Shown here: positions 1-6,533 of the stretch, one piece after another
How the letters are laid out: the number at the start of each line of letters is the position of its first letter
Position numbering within the stretch: the stretch's first letter is position 1
From: Clostridia bacterium
GTDB lineage: Bacteria; Bacillota; Clostridia; Oscillospirales; Butyricicoccaceae
Length of the DNA stretch: 8,739 bases
Reading direction: 5' to 3'
Assembly (NCBI GenBank): GCA_017396925.1
Contig: JAFQKM010000148.1
Span: 1 to 8,739 of the forward strand
The notes under the pieces: generated by a model
What the model saw: only the letters and a program-made list of their open reading frames with translations
What the model was told of the DNA's origin: nothing
Database searches by the model: none
Made by a program: the position numbers and the translations under genes

Positions 1-1108
1 CACCGGCGGCGTCCTGTATGAAAGCGAGGGTGATCCCGACCTGATGGAGGATCACTCCACCCGTCAGGAGGTTATGGAGGCCATCAAAAACGGCTCGGCC
101 CAGTCGACCCGTCATTCCTCCACCATGGGTGTGGACACCTACTATGCCGCCGTGCGTCTGTCGGACGGCAACATCCTGCGCATTGCCCAGGCCACATCGG
201 CCATGCGGATCATGTATGACAAGGCCCTGCCCATCATCGGCTTTGTGGTCATCGTCATTCTGTTGGCTTCGATCGCCCTGTCCTTCATGCTGACCCGTCA
301 GCTGATCACGCCGATCATCACCATGGGCAGCGATCTGGAAAATATCGATGAAAATATCCCTTATCCCGAGCTGCAGCCCTTTGCCGACAGTCTTAAAGAA
401 TACCAGCTGCGTGAGCGGCAGAACGAGAAGCAACGCAAGGAATTTACGGCCAATGTTTCCCACGAGCTCAAGACGCCGCTGACCTCGATCTCAGGTTATG
501 CCGAGATGCTGGAATACGGGATGTGCCGCCCCGAAGACGTCAAGACCTTCGGCGGACGTATCCATACCGAAGCGGCGCGTCTGATCACGCTGGTCGGTGA
601 TATCATCCGCCTGACCCAGATGGAAGAGGCCGATGCACCGCCCGTGCTGGAGAAGATCGACCTGGCCCATATGGCCAGCCACGCAGCCGAGCTGCTGGAA
701 CTGCCGGCGCAGAAGGCCGGCGTCACCGTACTGGTGCGCGGCGAAGCGGCCCAGATCATGGGCAATGCCGGCATACTGGACGAGATGGTCTATAATCTCT
801 GCGACAATGCCATCCGTTACAACAAAGCGGGCGGCCATGTCTGGCTGACCACCGGCGTCGATATGCAGAACCGTGCCTATGTGGAGGTCAAGGACGACGG
901 CATCGGCATTCCGCAGGAACACCAGAATCGCATTTTCGAGCGCTTCTACCGCGTTGACAAGAGCCATAGTAAAGAGACCGGCGGCACCGGCCTCGGTCTG
1001 GCCATCGTCAAGCATGCAGCATCCCTGCTGGGCGGCGATATCGAGCTGCAGTCGAAGGAGGGCATCGGTACCACCATCACGGTCTGGTTCCCGGCGGCTG
1101 CAGAATAG
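1..1108 (+). CDS. Sensor histidine kinase, PhoR/WalK-like, 5' end missing
   Basis: This is the C-terminal 368 residues of a membrane sensor kinase; the reading frame is open from base 2, so the true start lies upstream of the window. It would autophosphorylate on histidine in response to an extracellular signal and pass the phosphate to a response regulator, probably encoded just upstream. Visible residues 1-74 are the end of the extracellular sensor region, 75-97 a membrane helix, and about 120-150 a charged linker rather than a clear HAMP domain. The H-box SHELKTPLTSISGY carries the phosphoacceptor His at visible residue 154. The N-box (NLCDNAIRYN, about 265-274), G1 (DDGIGIP, about 298), F-box (IFERFYRVD, about 311) and G2 (GGTGLGLA, about 327) are all intact, so the catalytic core looks functional. 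The ATG at base 44 is an internal Met, not the start. The input signal and the partner regulator cannot be identified. Confidence 0.95.
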   Translation, partial: TGGVLYESEGDPDLMEDHSTRQEVMEAIKNGSAQSTRHSSTMGVDTYYAAVRLSDGNILRIAQATSAMRIMYDKALPIIGFVVIVILLASIALSFMLTRQLITPIITMGSDLENIDENIPYPELQPFADSLKEYQLRERQNEKQRKEFTANVSHELKTPLTSISGYAEMLEYGMCRPEDVKTFGGRIHTEAARLITLVGDIIRLTQMEEADAPPVLEKIDLAHMASHAAELLELPAQKAGVTVLVRGEAAQIMGNAGILDEMVYNLCDNAIRYNKAGGHVWLTTGVDMQNRAYVEVKDDGIGIPQEHQNRIFERFYRVDKSHSKETGGTGLGLAIVKHAASLLGGDIELQSKEGIGTTITVWFPAAAE

Positions 1109-1119
1109 AAACAATACAG

Positions 1120-1145
1120 GCCGAAGGCACAGCCTTCGGCTTTTT
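1120..1145 (+). terminator. Intrinsic terminator after the histidine kinase
   Basis: A perfect 9-bp stem (GCCGAAGGC at 1120-1128, GCCTTCGGC at 1132-1140) with a 3-base loop is followed directly by TTTTT at 1141-1145. It begins 11 bases after the kinase stop codon and separates that unit from the next gene. Confidence 0.9.
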
Positions 1146-1224
1146 CTTGTGTTTCAAAGGCTTGTATGATAAAATAAAGTGTCAAGATATGTTTAAATCC
1201 CCACGCAAACACAGGAGAATCAAA

Positions 1225-2565
1225 ATGACAGACAATATCATCAAAAAACTGGACAAGTTTTTTCTTGCCTTTTTGATCATCAATCCCTTCCTGGACGTGG
1301 TCACCGGTGTGTATATCAAGGTACTGGAGACCCTTTCGGGCAATAATTTCGATACCATTTCCATTCCCGTCACCCCCAGCCTGCTCATCCGTATGTTGGT
1401 GCTGGTGCTCTTTGCCGCCTATGCGCTGATCTCACTGGACTGGAAAGCCATCGGCGCGGCTTTGCCGGTGGGTATCGCATGGCTGATGTCGGTGATCGGC
1501 GAGGTGCTGTTCTTCTATTCCTTTGCACTGTATACCGATATCCAGTATATCGCCCGTTTTGCCTATAACTTCGCCGTTGTGCTGATCTATATGCAGGTCT
1601 TCCGCCGCATGGGCGTCTCGCGCGAAGAGCTGCTGCGCAAGCTGAGCGATGTACTGGCCCTCTCGCTGCTCATGCTGTCGGCCACCATTGTTGTATCCTA
1701 TATGCTCGATATGGGCTATACCACCTATGCCGACCGTTACGGCTACCGCGGCACACGCGGCTTCTTCTATTCGGGCAACGATATCACAGCCATTCTGATG
1801 GCCGGCCTGCCGGTGGTCATGTGCGGCTTTATGCAGCGCAAGGACCTGAGCAGCCGTATGTTCTGGGCCTATGACCTGGGTGCGGCGCTGACCGCCATCT
1901 GCCTTATGCTGATCGGCACCAAAACGGCCTTTATCGCCGTTATCGCTGCCGCATTCGTATTGGGCGCCTGCGCCATCTGGAAGCTGGTCGCCTTTAAAGA
2001 ACGTCTGCCCATCCGCCGCTGCATCATCCTGGTCGTCACCATGATGCTGGTCTTTGGCATTATGGCCCTGCTTTCCACCGAATCGATCTTTGGCGAGATC
2101 AGTGCTTCCTTCAGCCAGACCGGCACGGTCATGGAAAACGAAGGTGCTGCCACCGCTCTGCTGTCGGGCCGCCAGACCAAGCTGGCCAAGGCCTTTGCCA
2201 TGTATAAGGAAGGCGGCCTCTATACCTGGATCTTCGGTGTCGGCCGCGGTACCCAGAATGCCATCATCGAGATGGATCTGTTTGAGGTCGTCATCTATTA
2301 CGGTCTGTTCGGTGCGGTCGCCATGCTGTGGCTCTATGTCAAGCTGGGCCTGGAGTTCGTCTGGAAGTTCTTCAAGAATCTGAAAGAGGTCCGCCACGAT
2401 CTGATGCCTGTGGCCGTATTGGTTTCGCTGGGCCTGTGCGCCGGTTATCTGATCATTGCCGGACACATCCTGTTCAGTGTCACCTCGGGCTTCTACTTCT
2501 CCTATATGCTGCTCTTCGGCAAGATCATCTACACCGAAGACACCGAAAAGCTGAGTATTATCTGA
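1225..2565 (+). CDS. O-antigen ligase/polymerase-type polytopic membrane protein
   Basis: This 446-residue protein is almost entirely hydrophobic, with roughly ten to twelve membrane helices. It resembles the putative O-antigen ligase family (PF13425-like, as in TuaE/Wzy-type proteins), which polymerises or transfers lipid-linked glycans at the outer face of the membrane. Supporting features are the loop motif GFFYSGND (about 179-186), a long extramembrane segment containing LLSGRQ (about 313-317), FGVGRG (about 337-342) and the acidic EMDLFEVVIYYG motif (about 349-360) that usually precedes a late membrane helix. The ATG at 1225 is chosen because AGGAG at 1213-1217 lies 7 bases upstream; a start at 1147 would fall in the preceding terminator's T-run. 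A TATGAT at 1165-1170 could be a -10 box, but its -35 match (TTTTCT at 1142-1147) is poor. No glycosyltransferase or flippase gene is adjacent, so the substrate is unknown. Family assignment is by motif recognition only. Confidence 0.8.
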   Translation: MTDNIIKKLDKFFLAFLIINPFLDVVTGVYIKVLETLSGNNFDTISIPVTPSLLIRMLVLVLFAAYALISLDWKAIGAALPVGIAWLMSVIGEVLFFYSFALYTDIQYIARFAYNFAVVLIYMQVFRRMGVSREELLRKLSDVLALSLLMLSATIVVSYMLDMGYTTYADRYGYRGTRGFFYSGNDITAILMAGLPVVMCGFMQRKDLSSRMFWAYDLGAALTAICLMLIGTKTAFIAVIAAAFVLGACAIWKLVAFKERLPIRRCIILVVTMMLVFGIMALLSTESIFGEISASFSQTGTVMENEGAATALLSGRQTKLAKAFAMYKEGGLYTWIFGVGRGTQNAIIEMDLFEVVIYYGLFGAVAMLWLYVKLGLEFVWKFFKNLKEVRHDLMPVAVLVSLGLCAGYLIIAGHILFSVTSGFYFSYMLLFGKIIYTEDTEKLSII

Positions 2566-2583
2566 TTTTTCAATAAAGTCCAC

Positions 2584-2617
2584 ATCACCGCGCAGGTTCC
2601 CTCTGCGCGGTGATTTT
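2584..2617 (+). terminator. Intrinsic terminator after the O-antigen ligase-like gene
   Basis: A perfect 12-bp stem (ATCACCGCGCAG at 2584-2595, CTGCGCGGTGAT at 2603-2614) with a 7-base loop runs into TTTTAT. It starts 19 bases after the stop codon. Confidence 0.9.
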
Positions 2618-2621
2618 ATGC

Positions 2622-2650
2622 TTTTCAAACGGGGCAAAATCATGTATGAT
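2622..2650 (+). promoter_or_regulatory. Sigma-A-type promoter for LRR-A
   Basis: TTTTCA (2622-2627) and TATGAT (2645-2650) are separated by exactly 17 bases, giving 4/6 and 5/6 matches to the housekeeping consensus. The promoter lies between the preceding terminator and the LRR-A ribosome binding site and predicts a leader of about 35 bases. It is inferred from sequence only. Confidence 0.6.
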
Positions 2651-2692
2651 AGTAAAGATGTAAATACACAAGATACAGGAGGATCTTCATAG

Positions 2693-3874
2693 ATGAACGA
2701 ACCCAACACATCCTACAGCTACGAGCTCAACGCCGACGGCAGCTGCCGCATCACCGCCTATCAGGGTGATGCCGTTATGCTGACCGTTCCCACCGAGCTG
2801 GATGGCCACAAGGTCATCGATATCGGCATTTATGCCTTTGCCAACTGCGCACACCTCAAGCACGTCATCATTCCCGAGGGCGTGGTCACCATCTTTATCA
2901 ATGCCTTCTACGGCTGCCCCGAGCTGGAGACCATCAGCCTGCCCGATACCATTGAAAACAACGTCAACAGCTCGGTTCGCGGCTGCCCCAAGTTCAAGGG
3001 CTATAAGGTCAGCGAGAATCACGAGATGTTCGAGCTGAAGGACGGCGTCCTCTTCAATAAGGAAGTTGCCCATCTGGTCGACTATCCCGCGGCCATGGAG
3101 CAGGCCGAATATACCGTTCCCGAAGGCACCGTCGAGATCATGCGCGGCGCCTTTGCCGAGCACAAGCATCTGCAGCGTGTCGTTCTGCCCGAGGGCATCG
3201 TCAAGATCGGCGACGGCGCATTCCGCGGCTGTGAAGCCCTGCGCGAGGTCGTTCTGCCCTCTACGCTGGAGATCATCGGCGGCCAGGCCTTTGCCGGCTG
3301 CACCGCCCTCGAGCGCATCTCTATCCCTGCCGCCACAGCGGAGATCGGCCAGAATGCATTCTCCAGCTGCTGGAGCCTGCAGGATATTTCGGTCGATGCC
3401 GCCAGCGCACATTTCTGCGATACCGATGGCGCACTCTATACCAAGGATATGAAGAAGCTGCTCCGTTACCCCGTCGACGGCCGTATGGGCTATGTTGTAC
3501 CCAGCGGTGTCGAGGTCATCGGCACCGGCGCCTTCTCGGGCTGCGAGACCCTGGCTGAGGTTCGTCTGCCGGTCTCCCTCAAGGTCATCGAAGGCAGCGC
3601 CTTTGCCCACTGCAGCATGCTGGACGGCCTCTTCCTGCCCGAAGGCATCGAGGCCATCGCCCCTGCCACCTTCTTCGGCTGCACCAATCTGGCCCAGATC
3701 ACCCTTCCCAAAAGCCTCAAGACCATCGGCCAGCAGGCCTTCTGGTATTGCTTCTCGCTGACCCAGATCACACTGAACGAGCAGTGCAAGGTCGATGAAG
3801 CCGCCTTTGGCGGCGAGCCCGAAGTCCTTGAAGGACTGGGCCTGTCCTGTATCCCCAACATTATTCGCAAGTAA
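2693..3874 (+). CDS. LRR_5 (BspA-like) leucine-rich repeat protein, cytosolic (LRR-A)
   Basis: This 393-residue protein is built from LRR_5-type repeats of the pattern 'L..V.LPEG...IG..AF.GC..L', which in this family form a curved binding surface. Residues about 9-46 form a cap ending in LDGHKVIDIG. Repeats occupy about 46-100, 138-230 and 264-365. Two insert modules interrupt them: one with KDGVLF at about 116-121 and one with TDGALY at about 244-249. A non-repeat tail covers about 366-393. The start at 2693 is set by AGGAGG at 2677-2682, 10 bases upstream. There is no signal peptide, LPXTG motif, membrane helix or other domain, so the protein should stay in the cytoplasm, unlike secreted BspA proteins. 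It has its own promoter and terminator and is a colinear paralog of the next two genes. The ligand is unknown; protein binding is inferred from the fold. Confidence 0.9.
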   Translation: MNEPNTSYSYELNADGSCRITAYQGDAVMLTVPTELDGHKVIDIGIYAFANCAHLKHVIIPEGVVTIFINAFYGCPELETISLPDTIENNVNSSVRGCPKFKGYKVSENHEMFELKDGVLFNKEVAHLVDYPAAMEQAEYTVPEGTVEIMRGAFAEHKHLQRVVLPEGIVKIGDGAFRGCEALREVVLPSTLEIIGGQAFAGCTALERISIPAATAEIGQNAFSSCWSLQDISVDAASAHFCDTDGALYTKDMKKLLRYPVDGRMGYVVPSGVEVIGTGAFSGCETLAEVRLPVSLKVIEGSAFAHCSMLDGLFLPEGIEAIAPATFFGCTNLAQITLPKSLKTIGQQAFWYCFSLTQITLNEQCKVDEAAFGGEPEVLEGLGLSCIPNIIRK

Positions 3875-3890
3875 AGAAAAATCCATAATA

Positions 3891-3920
3891 AAGCCGCCGT
3901 GCAGATGCACGGCGGCTTTT
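3891..3920 (+). terminator. Intrinsic terminator after LRR-A
   Basis: A perfect 12-bp stem (AAGCCGCCGTGC at 3891-3902, GCACGGCGGCTT at 3907-3918) with the tetraloop AGAT ends in TTTT. It starts 16 bases after the stop codon. Confidence 0.92.
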
Positions 3921-3974
3921 CTGTTTCTTCCGACTTGAAAGCTCCGTTCGGTTTTGGCGGCGGCAGGGTGTTTT

Positions 3975-3992
3975 GCGGTATATATATACTGC
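3975..3992 (+). promoter_or_regulatory. Operator-like palindrome upstream of the LRR-B/LRR-C operon
   Basis: The 18-base sequence GCGGTATATATATACTGC is self-complementary except for one G/T pair, with a perfect 12-base core (GTATATATATAC at 3978-3989) in otherwise GC-rich DNA. It lies about 120 bases before the LRR-B start and may overlap a promoter: TATACT at 3985-3990 could be a -10 box, but no convincing -35 box sits 16-18 bases before it. It could bind a dimeric repressor or simply be an AT-rich promoter melt region. Confidence 0.35.
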
Positions 3993-4043
3993 GTACATTG
4001 ACAAGTAAACAGCCGGACAGGGGAGGGCGTCCCCCGGCCGGCG

Positions 4044-4076
4044 GAGCCTGCCCCGGGCGGGCTCGTGATCGTTTTT
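4044..4076 (+). promoter_or_regulatory. GC-rich leader hairpin followed by a T-run (possible attenuator)
   Basis: GAGCCTGCC (4044-4052) pairs with GGCGGGCTC (4056-4064) over 9 bp, including one G-U pair, with a 3-base loop. GTTTTTAT follows after a short gap (T-run 4072-4076). The rest of the segment from 4020 is also very G/C-rich and self-complementary (CCGGCCGG at 4034-4041). It sits in the leader 23 bases before the LRR-B ribosome binding site and could attenuate transcription. The 7-base gap between stem and T-run makes it an imperfect terminator. Confidence 0.35.
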
Positions 4077-4112
4077 ATATTTGCTTTAGAAGTTTTTCAA
4101 GGAGGAAGAAAG

Positions 4113-5177
4113 ATGACAAACACAAAAGAACTGTATACCAGCGGCCCCTTTGTTTATTCCCTGCAGGAGGGCAGAGCACGGATCGAGCGTGTGGATGGCC
4201 CTGCATTTTCTGTCACCCTGCCCATCGAGCTGGATGGCCATCCCGTTTACGATATCGCCCTCACCGCCTTCTGGATGAGCGGTCTGCGGCATCTGATCAT
4301 TCCCGATGGCTTCCCGATGCCCTGTCTGATCGGCCTGGCCCCCGATCTGCGCACCGTCATGCTGCCCGATCACACACCCGACGGCCTGCCGGTTTTCCTG
4401 CATCACTGCCACCGTATGGAAGGCTTTATCGTCGGGGAAGGCAACCCCAAGCTCAAGACGATCGACGGTGTATTGTTCAGCCGGGACGGCAAGATCCTCT
4501 ATGCCTTCCCCTGCGGCAGAGATTACGATACCTATATCGTCCCCGATGGCGTTGAGGTCATTGGTGAGGGCGCTTTTGCCGGCTGCACCCATCTGCACCG
4601 CATCATCCTGCCCGAGGGGCTGACCGAGATCGGCGAAAATGCCTTTGGCGGCTGTGAGGCATTGGAAGAGGTCGTCGAGCCCGACAGCTTGGAGATCATC
4701 GGCCGTGATGCCTACAGCGCCTGCACACTGCTGGACAGCTTTGAGATCACGGCCGGCGTCCACACCATCGGAAGCGGCGCGCTGGGCGACTGCGGCCCCA
4801 TTGCCGAGATGCATGTTGACCCCGACAACCCCTATTTTGTCATCGAAGACGGCATCCTGTATGACCGCGAAAAGACCCGCGTGCTCCGTGCAGCCGGCGA
4901 TATCACCCGCGCCATTCTGCCCGAGACGGTACGCGAGATCGACCGCTGTGCCTTTTTCGGCTGTGCGGTGCTGGAAGAGGTCGTTCTCCCCAAAGAGCTG
5001 CATACCATCGGTACCGAGGCCTTCCGCTATTGCATGAACCTGCGCCGCATCGAGATCCCGAAGAAGACCACCTTCTGGACCTATGAAGAGGGCGACTACA
5101 GCAGCCTTTTCGGTGCGGATGAAAGCTGGCTGGCAGCACAGGGCCTGATCTACGACATTGAAGTGATCCGTGTATAA
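4113..5177 (+). CDS. LRR_5 (BspA-like) leucine-rich repeat protein, cytosolic (LRR-B)
   Basis: This 354-residue LRR_5 protein is the first gene of a two-gene operon. It has the same plan as LRR-A: a cap ending in LDGHPVYDIA (about 40-49), degenerate repeats at about 50-103, an insert module with IDGVLF at about 117-122, regular repeats at about 140-230 (for example GEGAFAGCTHLHRIILPEGL), a second insert with EDGILY at about 245-250, and repeats at about 266-316. Its tail (FGADESWLAAQGL...IEVIRV) resembles the LRR-A tail. The start at 4113 has AAGGAGG at 4099-4105, 7 bases upstream. A GTG start at 4065 would extend the protein into the leader hairpin and is rejected. No signal peptide, membrane helix or anchor is present, so it should be cytosolic. 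The repeats at 66-100 have lost most consensus positions. No specific partner can be named. Confidence 0.9.
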   Translation: MTNTKELYTSGPFVYSLQEGRARIERVDGPAFSVTLPIELDGHPVYDIALTAFWMSGLRHLIIPDGFPMPCLIGLAPDLRTVMLPDHTPDGLPVFLHHCHRMEGFIVGEGNPKLKTIDGVLFSRDGKILYAFPCGRDYDTYIVPDGVEVIGEGAFAGCTHLHRIILPEGLTEIGENAFGGCEALEEVVEPDSLEIIGRDAYSACTLLDSFEITAGVHTIGSGALGDCGPIAEMHVDPDNPYFVIEDGILYDREKTRVLRAAGDITRAILPETVREIDRCAFFGCAVLEEVVLPKELHTIGTEAFRYCMNLRRIEIPKKTTFWTYEEGDYSSLFGADESWLAAQGLIYDIEVIRV

Positions 5178-5189
5178 GGAGGAAGATAT

Positions 5190-6440
5190 ATGGAAGACAA
5201 GACCTTTGAACAGTATCTGGATGAGGCATTTGACGAGTTGGAGGAGGCCGAGCGTGAGCTCGACCTCCAGCTGCTCGATGAAGATATTTCCGAGGAATTC
5301 TGTTTCGAGCCGACCTCCCGCGATACGGCCATTCTTTCGCTGTATGAGGGCGACGAGGAAACGGTCGTCGTCCCCGGGCAGATCGGCGGCTTCCGTGTGA
5401 CAGCCATCGCCGAGGGTGCCTTCTTTATGCGGGATAAGCTGCAGACCCTCATTCTGCCCGACAGCGTCGAGACCATTCGTGATTTCGCCTTGCAGGAATG
5501 TCGGGCGCTGCGGCGCCTTGTATTGCCCCGAAATCTGCGTTCTCTGGGGAAAATGGCCATCAGCGGCAGCCCTTTGCTGGAAAAGGTGGAACTGCCGGCA
5601 GAGTGCGAAAAATACGTCCTGCGCGAGGGCATCCTTTTCAGTGCCGACGGCACATCCCTGCTGCTCTGTCCGCCGGCCGGCGGCCTGTGCGAATATGCCG
5701 TGCCCGAAGGGGTGCGTCGTATCGAGAAGCAGGCCTTTAACGACTGCACGACGCTGCAGAAGGTTACGCTGCCCGAGGGGCTGCAGTCGATTGACGAGCT
5801 GGCCTTTTCCAATACCGGACTTCGGGAGGTCGATCTGCCCGACAGCCTGACCGAGCTGGGCAACTATGCTTTCAGCAGCTGCAGGCATCTGCGCCGCATT
5901 TCGCTGGGCGAGAGCCTGTGGCGCATCAACGGCGGCTGCCTTGCCGGCTGCTGCGCACTGAAGGAGATCGGCCTGCATCCCCTCAATCCTGCCCTGCAGC
6001 TGGAGGATGGCTTCCTGCTGGATGACACCGGCAGGGTGCTGATCTGCGCCGTTCCGGGCAGAATGCGGGGGAAAGTCACCCTGCCGCACCGCATTCGTGA
6101 GTTGGAAGACTATGCCTTTGCATCCTGCGACCGCATGACCCATCTGCGGCTGCACGAGGATGTCGAACGGATCGGCAGCTGCGCCTTCGGCGAATGCAGT
6201 GCCCTGCAGAAAATCCGCATCCCGGAAAAGGTACGCGAGATCGGCTTTTTTACCTTCGTTGACTGCCGAGCGCTGGAAGAGGTCATCCTGAATGAGGGCC
6301 TCCGCGCGATCAGCGGATTTGCCTTTGCGGGCTGCAATGCCCTGCGGCAGGTGCAGATCCATCGGCATACCATCATCGAATGTGCCGAGGAAGAAGCAAC
6401 CTTTTACGACTGCCCGGCAAAGATCGAGCTCCTGCCCTGA
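5190..6440 (+). CDS. LRR_5 (BspA-like) protein with acidic N-terminal extension (LRR-C)
   Basis: This 416-residue protein is translated 12 bases after LRR-B from AAGGAGG at 5176-5182, which overlaps the LRR-B stop codon, so the two should be cotranscribed and perhaps translationally linked. Residues 1-37 are extremely acidic (17 Asp/Glu against 2 Lys/Arg) and likely helical; LRR-A and LRR-B have nothing similar. A cap follows (about 38-75, with IGGFRV), then LRR_5 repeats. The insert modules are REGILF (about 145-150) and EDGFLL (about 272-277), 127 residues apart as in the paralogs, and further regular repeats run at about 298-390. The C-terminal tail seen in LRR-A and LRR-B is replaced by a short end (FYDCPAKIELLP). 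There is no signal peptide or membrane helix. The acidic arm suggests binding to a basic partner, but this is inference. No T-run terminator is visible after the stop codon. Confidence 0.9.
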   Translation: MEDKTFEQYLDEAFDELEEAERELDLQLLDEDISEEFCFEPTSRDTAILSLYEGDEETVVVPGQIGGFRVTAIAEGAFFMRDKLQTLILPDSVETIRDFALQECRALRRLVLPRNLRSLGKMAISGSPLLEKVELPAECEKYVLREGILFSADGTSLLLCPPAGGLCEYAVPEGVRRIEKQAFNDCTTLQKVTLPEGLQSIDELAFSNTGLREVDLPDSLTELGNYAFSSCRHLRRISLGESLWRINGGCLAGCCALKEIGLHPLNPALQLEDGFLLDDTGRVLICAVPGRMRGKVTLPHRIRELEDYAFASCDRMTHLRLHEDVERIGSCAFGECSALQKIRIPEKVREIGFFTFVDCRALEEVILNEGLRAISGFAFAGCNALRQVQIHRHTIIECAEEEATFYDCPAKIELLP

Positions 6441-6463
6441 ACGGGGCAGGGGAGGGGGTGCCC

Positions 6464-6492
6464 TTGCGCTTTAGCTGAAAGGGGAGTATAAT
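6464..6492 (+). promoter_or_regulatory. Sigma-A-type promoter for the MATE gene
   Basis: A perfect TATAAT (6487-6492) is preceded at exactly 17 bases by TTGCGC (6464-6469), which matches the first three -35 positions. The predicted leader is about 35 bases. Because no clear terminator follows LRR-C, some readthrough from the LRR operon is also possible. Confidence 0.65.
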
Positions 6493-6533
6493 AACTTTTA
6501 CACGGAACCAAGTGAAAGAGGAGGGATCCCCCT

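Noticed and set aside
1147..1224. Upstream in-frame extension of the O-antigen ligase-like gene
   Set aside because: It starts in the T-run of the preceding terminator, lacks a ribosome binding site and adds a basic, non-family segment. The ATG at 1225 has AGGAG at good spacing.
1432..2709. A 425-codon minus-strand open frame opposite the O-antigen ligase-like gene
   Set aside because: It is an antisense shadow with composition typical of complemented hydrophobic codons (rich in His, Asp, Gln, Gly) and it crosses the 2584-2617 terminator and the LRR-A promoter.
2687..3910. A 407-codon minus-strand open frame opposite LRR-A
   Set aside because: The apparent repeats merely mirror the LRR periodicity of the sense protein, and the sense gene has a promoter, ribosome binding site and terminator.
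3998..4026. Promoter based on the perfect TTGACA at 3998-4003
   Set aside because: The position 17 bases downstream reads GGGAGG and nothing nearby resembles a -10 box, so a consensus -35 alone is not enough.
4065..4112. GTG start giving LRR-B 16 more residues
   Set aside because: It begins at the base of the leader hairpin without a ribosome binding site, while AAGGAGG sits 7 bases before the ATG at 4113.
4086..6368. A 760-codon open frame on the minus strand spanning LRR-B and LRR-C
   Set aside because: It is codon-aligned antisense to two clear LRR genes in the same frame. Stops would arise only where the sense genes use TTA, CTA or TCA, which this GC-rich codon usage avoids. It has no fitting ribosome binding site or recognisable domain.
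2693..6440. Periodic DNA repeats that could suggest a CRISPR or other repeat array
   Set aside because: The periodicity comes from degenerate protein-level leucine-rich repeats of roughly 23 residues; there are no identical DNA repeats with uniform spacers.
6431..6450. Hairpin at the end of LRR-C (CCTGCCC / GGGCAGG) as a terminator
   Set aside because: The 7-bp stem overlaps the end of the coding sequence and is followed by G-rich sequence with no T-run, so it does not qualify as an intrinsic terminator.
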